Source: Verrucomicrobiales bacterium
GTDB lineage: Bacteria > Verrucomicrobiota > Verrucomicrobiia > Limisphaerales > UBA1100
Direction: 5' to 3'
DNA: 7,000 bases
Assembly: GCA_002724615.1 (NCBI GenBank)
Contig: PBPF01000140.1
Span: 1 to 7,000 of the forward strand
Each line of letters begins with the position of its first letter. Positions within the stretch are counted from its first letter, which is position 1. Positions 5,790 to 7,000 of this stretch are shown here, piece after piece. The notes under the pieces were generated by a model. It was not told the origin of the DNA. It saw nothing but the letters and a program-made list of their open reading frames with translations, and made no database searches. Made by a program: the position numbers and the translations under genes.

Positions 5790-7000
5790 TGCAGATCAGG
5801 TGCTTTTCACCGCGCAGCAACAAGCGGCTGTTCACTGGCACAGGCGAGGCGATGATCCGTTCGCCCATGTCGTTTTCCGAAAGCAACTTGAAGGCGCCTT
5901 CAATTCCCGCGACGAACACTGTGCCATCCTCACGCGCGGCATAGATTTTGCCGTCGCCGATGGACGGGCTGGAGTAGTAGCTCGCGCGATTCTTGGGGAA
6001 CTGGCCTTTCCAAAGTGTGTCGCCGGTCTTGGGGTCGGTGCAAAGCACCTCGCCACGGTCGCGTACGGTGTATACGCGCCCCTCATGTGCCGCGGGAGTG
6101 GGCACGAAGCTACCAGCCCCCGTTTCCCACGCGCGATGCGTGCCGGTCACATCGCCTTTGCCGCCAAGCTTGATGCCCGCCAGCTTGCTACCGCGTCCAT
6201 AAGGCACCACCGCCATGTCGCCCACCTTCACAAAAGACGACACGACTACCCAGAAACTTTTCTTCTGCGGATTAAAACCAGCGCAGCTCCAGAGAATGTT
6301 GCCGTTGGCCGCGTCGTGGGCGGTGAACCGTTCCGCGCCCCAAACGAGCAGTGCCTCGCGGCCATTATGTTTTGTGACGACAGGCGTGGCGTAGCTGTGA
6401 TCGCCCTCTGTGGGCGTTTGGTAGTCGCGTTTCACCTTCCACGCCAACTCGCCCGTGCGCTTGTCGTAAGCCAGCAGCCAAGAATTGCCTTTGCGCATCA
6501 GCGCCATTACCACGTGCTTTTCGGTGAGCACAGGTGAGGTGCCGAAATCCCAGTAGAGCGTGTCGCGCCCGTAAGAGTTCAAATCCTTTTGCCAAATAAT
6601 TTTTCCTTTAAAATCCACCGCCGCCAGCGTCTTGCTCTTGAAGAAAACAAAGAACGCCTTGCCATCCGTCACGGCCGACGAGTTGCTGCCCGAACCATTG
6701 CGGTGTTTGCCCGGCGTCTCCTTGCCAAAGACTGTCTGCCAGTGTTGCTTGCCGTTCCAGTCGTAGGCCAGTAATGCGTCCTTCCCTTCCACCGGCGCCG
6801 TGAGCACAATGTGGTTTTCCCAAACCACGGGCGTCGAACATCCCTTCCCCGGCAACGCCACACGCCAAGCCCACTTGGCCTCGTCCGTCAACTTCACCGG
6901 ATATGTCCCACCCGCAGCGCTCCCATTCACATTCGGCCCGCGCCAACTAGGCCAGTTGTCGGCGGACAGCGAGACGGCGAAAGCGAGAGTTAACGCAAAG
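5779..7000 (-). CDS. Secreted PQQ-like beta-propeller repeat protein (5' end outside window)
   Basis: The open frame continues through the right edge without a stop, giving 406 visible residues and no visible start codon. The first residues in view form a hydrophobic stretch (FALTLAFAVSLSA) followed by DNWPSWRGPNVNGSA. That is the end of a signal peptide and the 'W..WRGPN..G' opening typical of PQQ-binding-like beta-propellers. Repeated blade signatures follow: GKQHWQ, GKIIWQ, GELAWK, GNILWS and GDTLWK, each close to an 'hhaxd..tG...W' segment. These propellers include the BamB assembly factor and quinoprotein dehydrogenases, but most family members in this type of genome have no known role. 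I see no dehydrogenase-specific cysteine pair, so an enzyme function is not supported. A GTG at 6930 could be mistaken for the start but would remove the signal peptide and first motif. The TAA end overlaps the last 11 bases of the convergent kinase gene. Confidence 0.9.
   Translation of the reverse strand, partial: FALTLAFAVSLSADNWPSWRGPNVNGSAAGGTYPVKLTDEAKWAWRVALPGKGCSTPVVWENHIVLTAPVEGKDALLAYDWNGKQHWQTVFGKETPGKHRNGSGSNSSAVTDGKAFFVFFKSKTLAAVDFKGKIIWQKDLNSYGRDTLYWDFGTSPVLTEKHVVMALMRKGNSWLLAYDKRTGELAWKVKRDYQTPTEGDHSYATPVVTKHNGREALLVWGAERFTAHDAANGNILWSCAGFNPQKKSFWVVVSSFVKVGDMAVVPYGRGSKLAGIKLGGKGDVTGTHRAWETGAGSFVPTPAAHEGRVYTVRDRGEVLCTDPKTGDTLWKGQFPKNRASYYSSPSIGDGKIYAAREDGTVFVAGIEGAFKLLSENDMGERIIASPVPVNSRLLLRGEKHLICINP

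Noticed and set aside
5798..5813. GGTG-loop-CACC inverted repeat near the convergent gene ends, considered as a terminator
   Set aside because: The stem is only four bases with no following T-run, and it lies inside the propeller coding sequence.
5716..6537. A 273-codon plus-strand open frame antisense to the propeller gene
   Set aside because: It has no coherent protein signature and overlaps a clear PQQ-type propeller on the opposite strand.

Overview
The window reads as ordinary chromosomal sequence from a GC-rich, Gram-negative-type bacterium. A lipopolysaccharide-export permease implies an outer membrane. A secreted family-10-like pectate lyase together with a secreted PQQ-type beta-propeller starting near 'WPSWRGPN' is a combination I associate with the Planctomycetes-Verrucomicrobia group, most likely Verrucomicrobiota. 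That placement is inference from gene style, not from a marker gene. I see no mobile elements, tRNA or rRNA genes, CRISPR arrays or long repeats. Coding density is very high: the only intergenic gaps are 77, 81 and 5 bases.

Layout. On the minus strand, reading leftwards from about 2817, there are three genes: a secreted pectate-lyase-like protein (2817-1354), a cysteine-desulfurase-fold protein (1276-122), and the first 41 codons of an Mrp/NBP35-type iron-sulfur carrier (125 to beyond the left edge). The last two overlap as ATGA. On the plus strand, starting 81 bases from the lyase, are an LptF/LptG-family permease (2899-4098) and a soluble histidine kinase with two GAF domains (4104-5789). 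These are five bases apart, and the kinase ribosome-binding site overlaps the permease stop codon. A PQQ-like beta-propeller gene (7000-5779, minus, 5' end outside the window) converges on the kinase gene and overlaps it tail-to-tail by 11 bases.

How they fit together. The desulfurase-like gene and mrp form a small iron-sulfur module. The permease and kinase form a translationally coupled pair that may connect envelope biogenesis with a cytoplasmic sensory input. The lyase and propeller are exported proteins with no obvious link to either pair.

The most notable observation is in the desulfurase-like protein. It keeps the fold, the sulfur-carrying cysteine loop (Cys321) and the PLP-phosphate and ring contacts Thr73, His101 and Asp177. 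The Schiff-base lysine, however, is Arg203, and Gln202, Ala200, Ala180 and His152 replace other conserved active-site residues. It is unlikely to be a normal cysteine desulfurase and may be a repurposed or non-catalytic member of the family.
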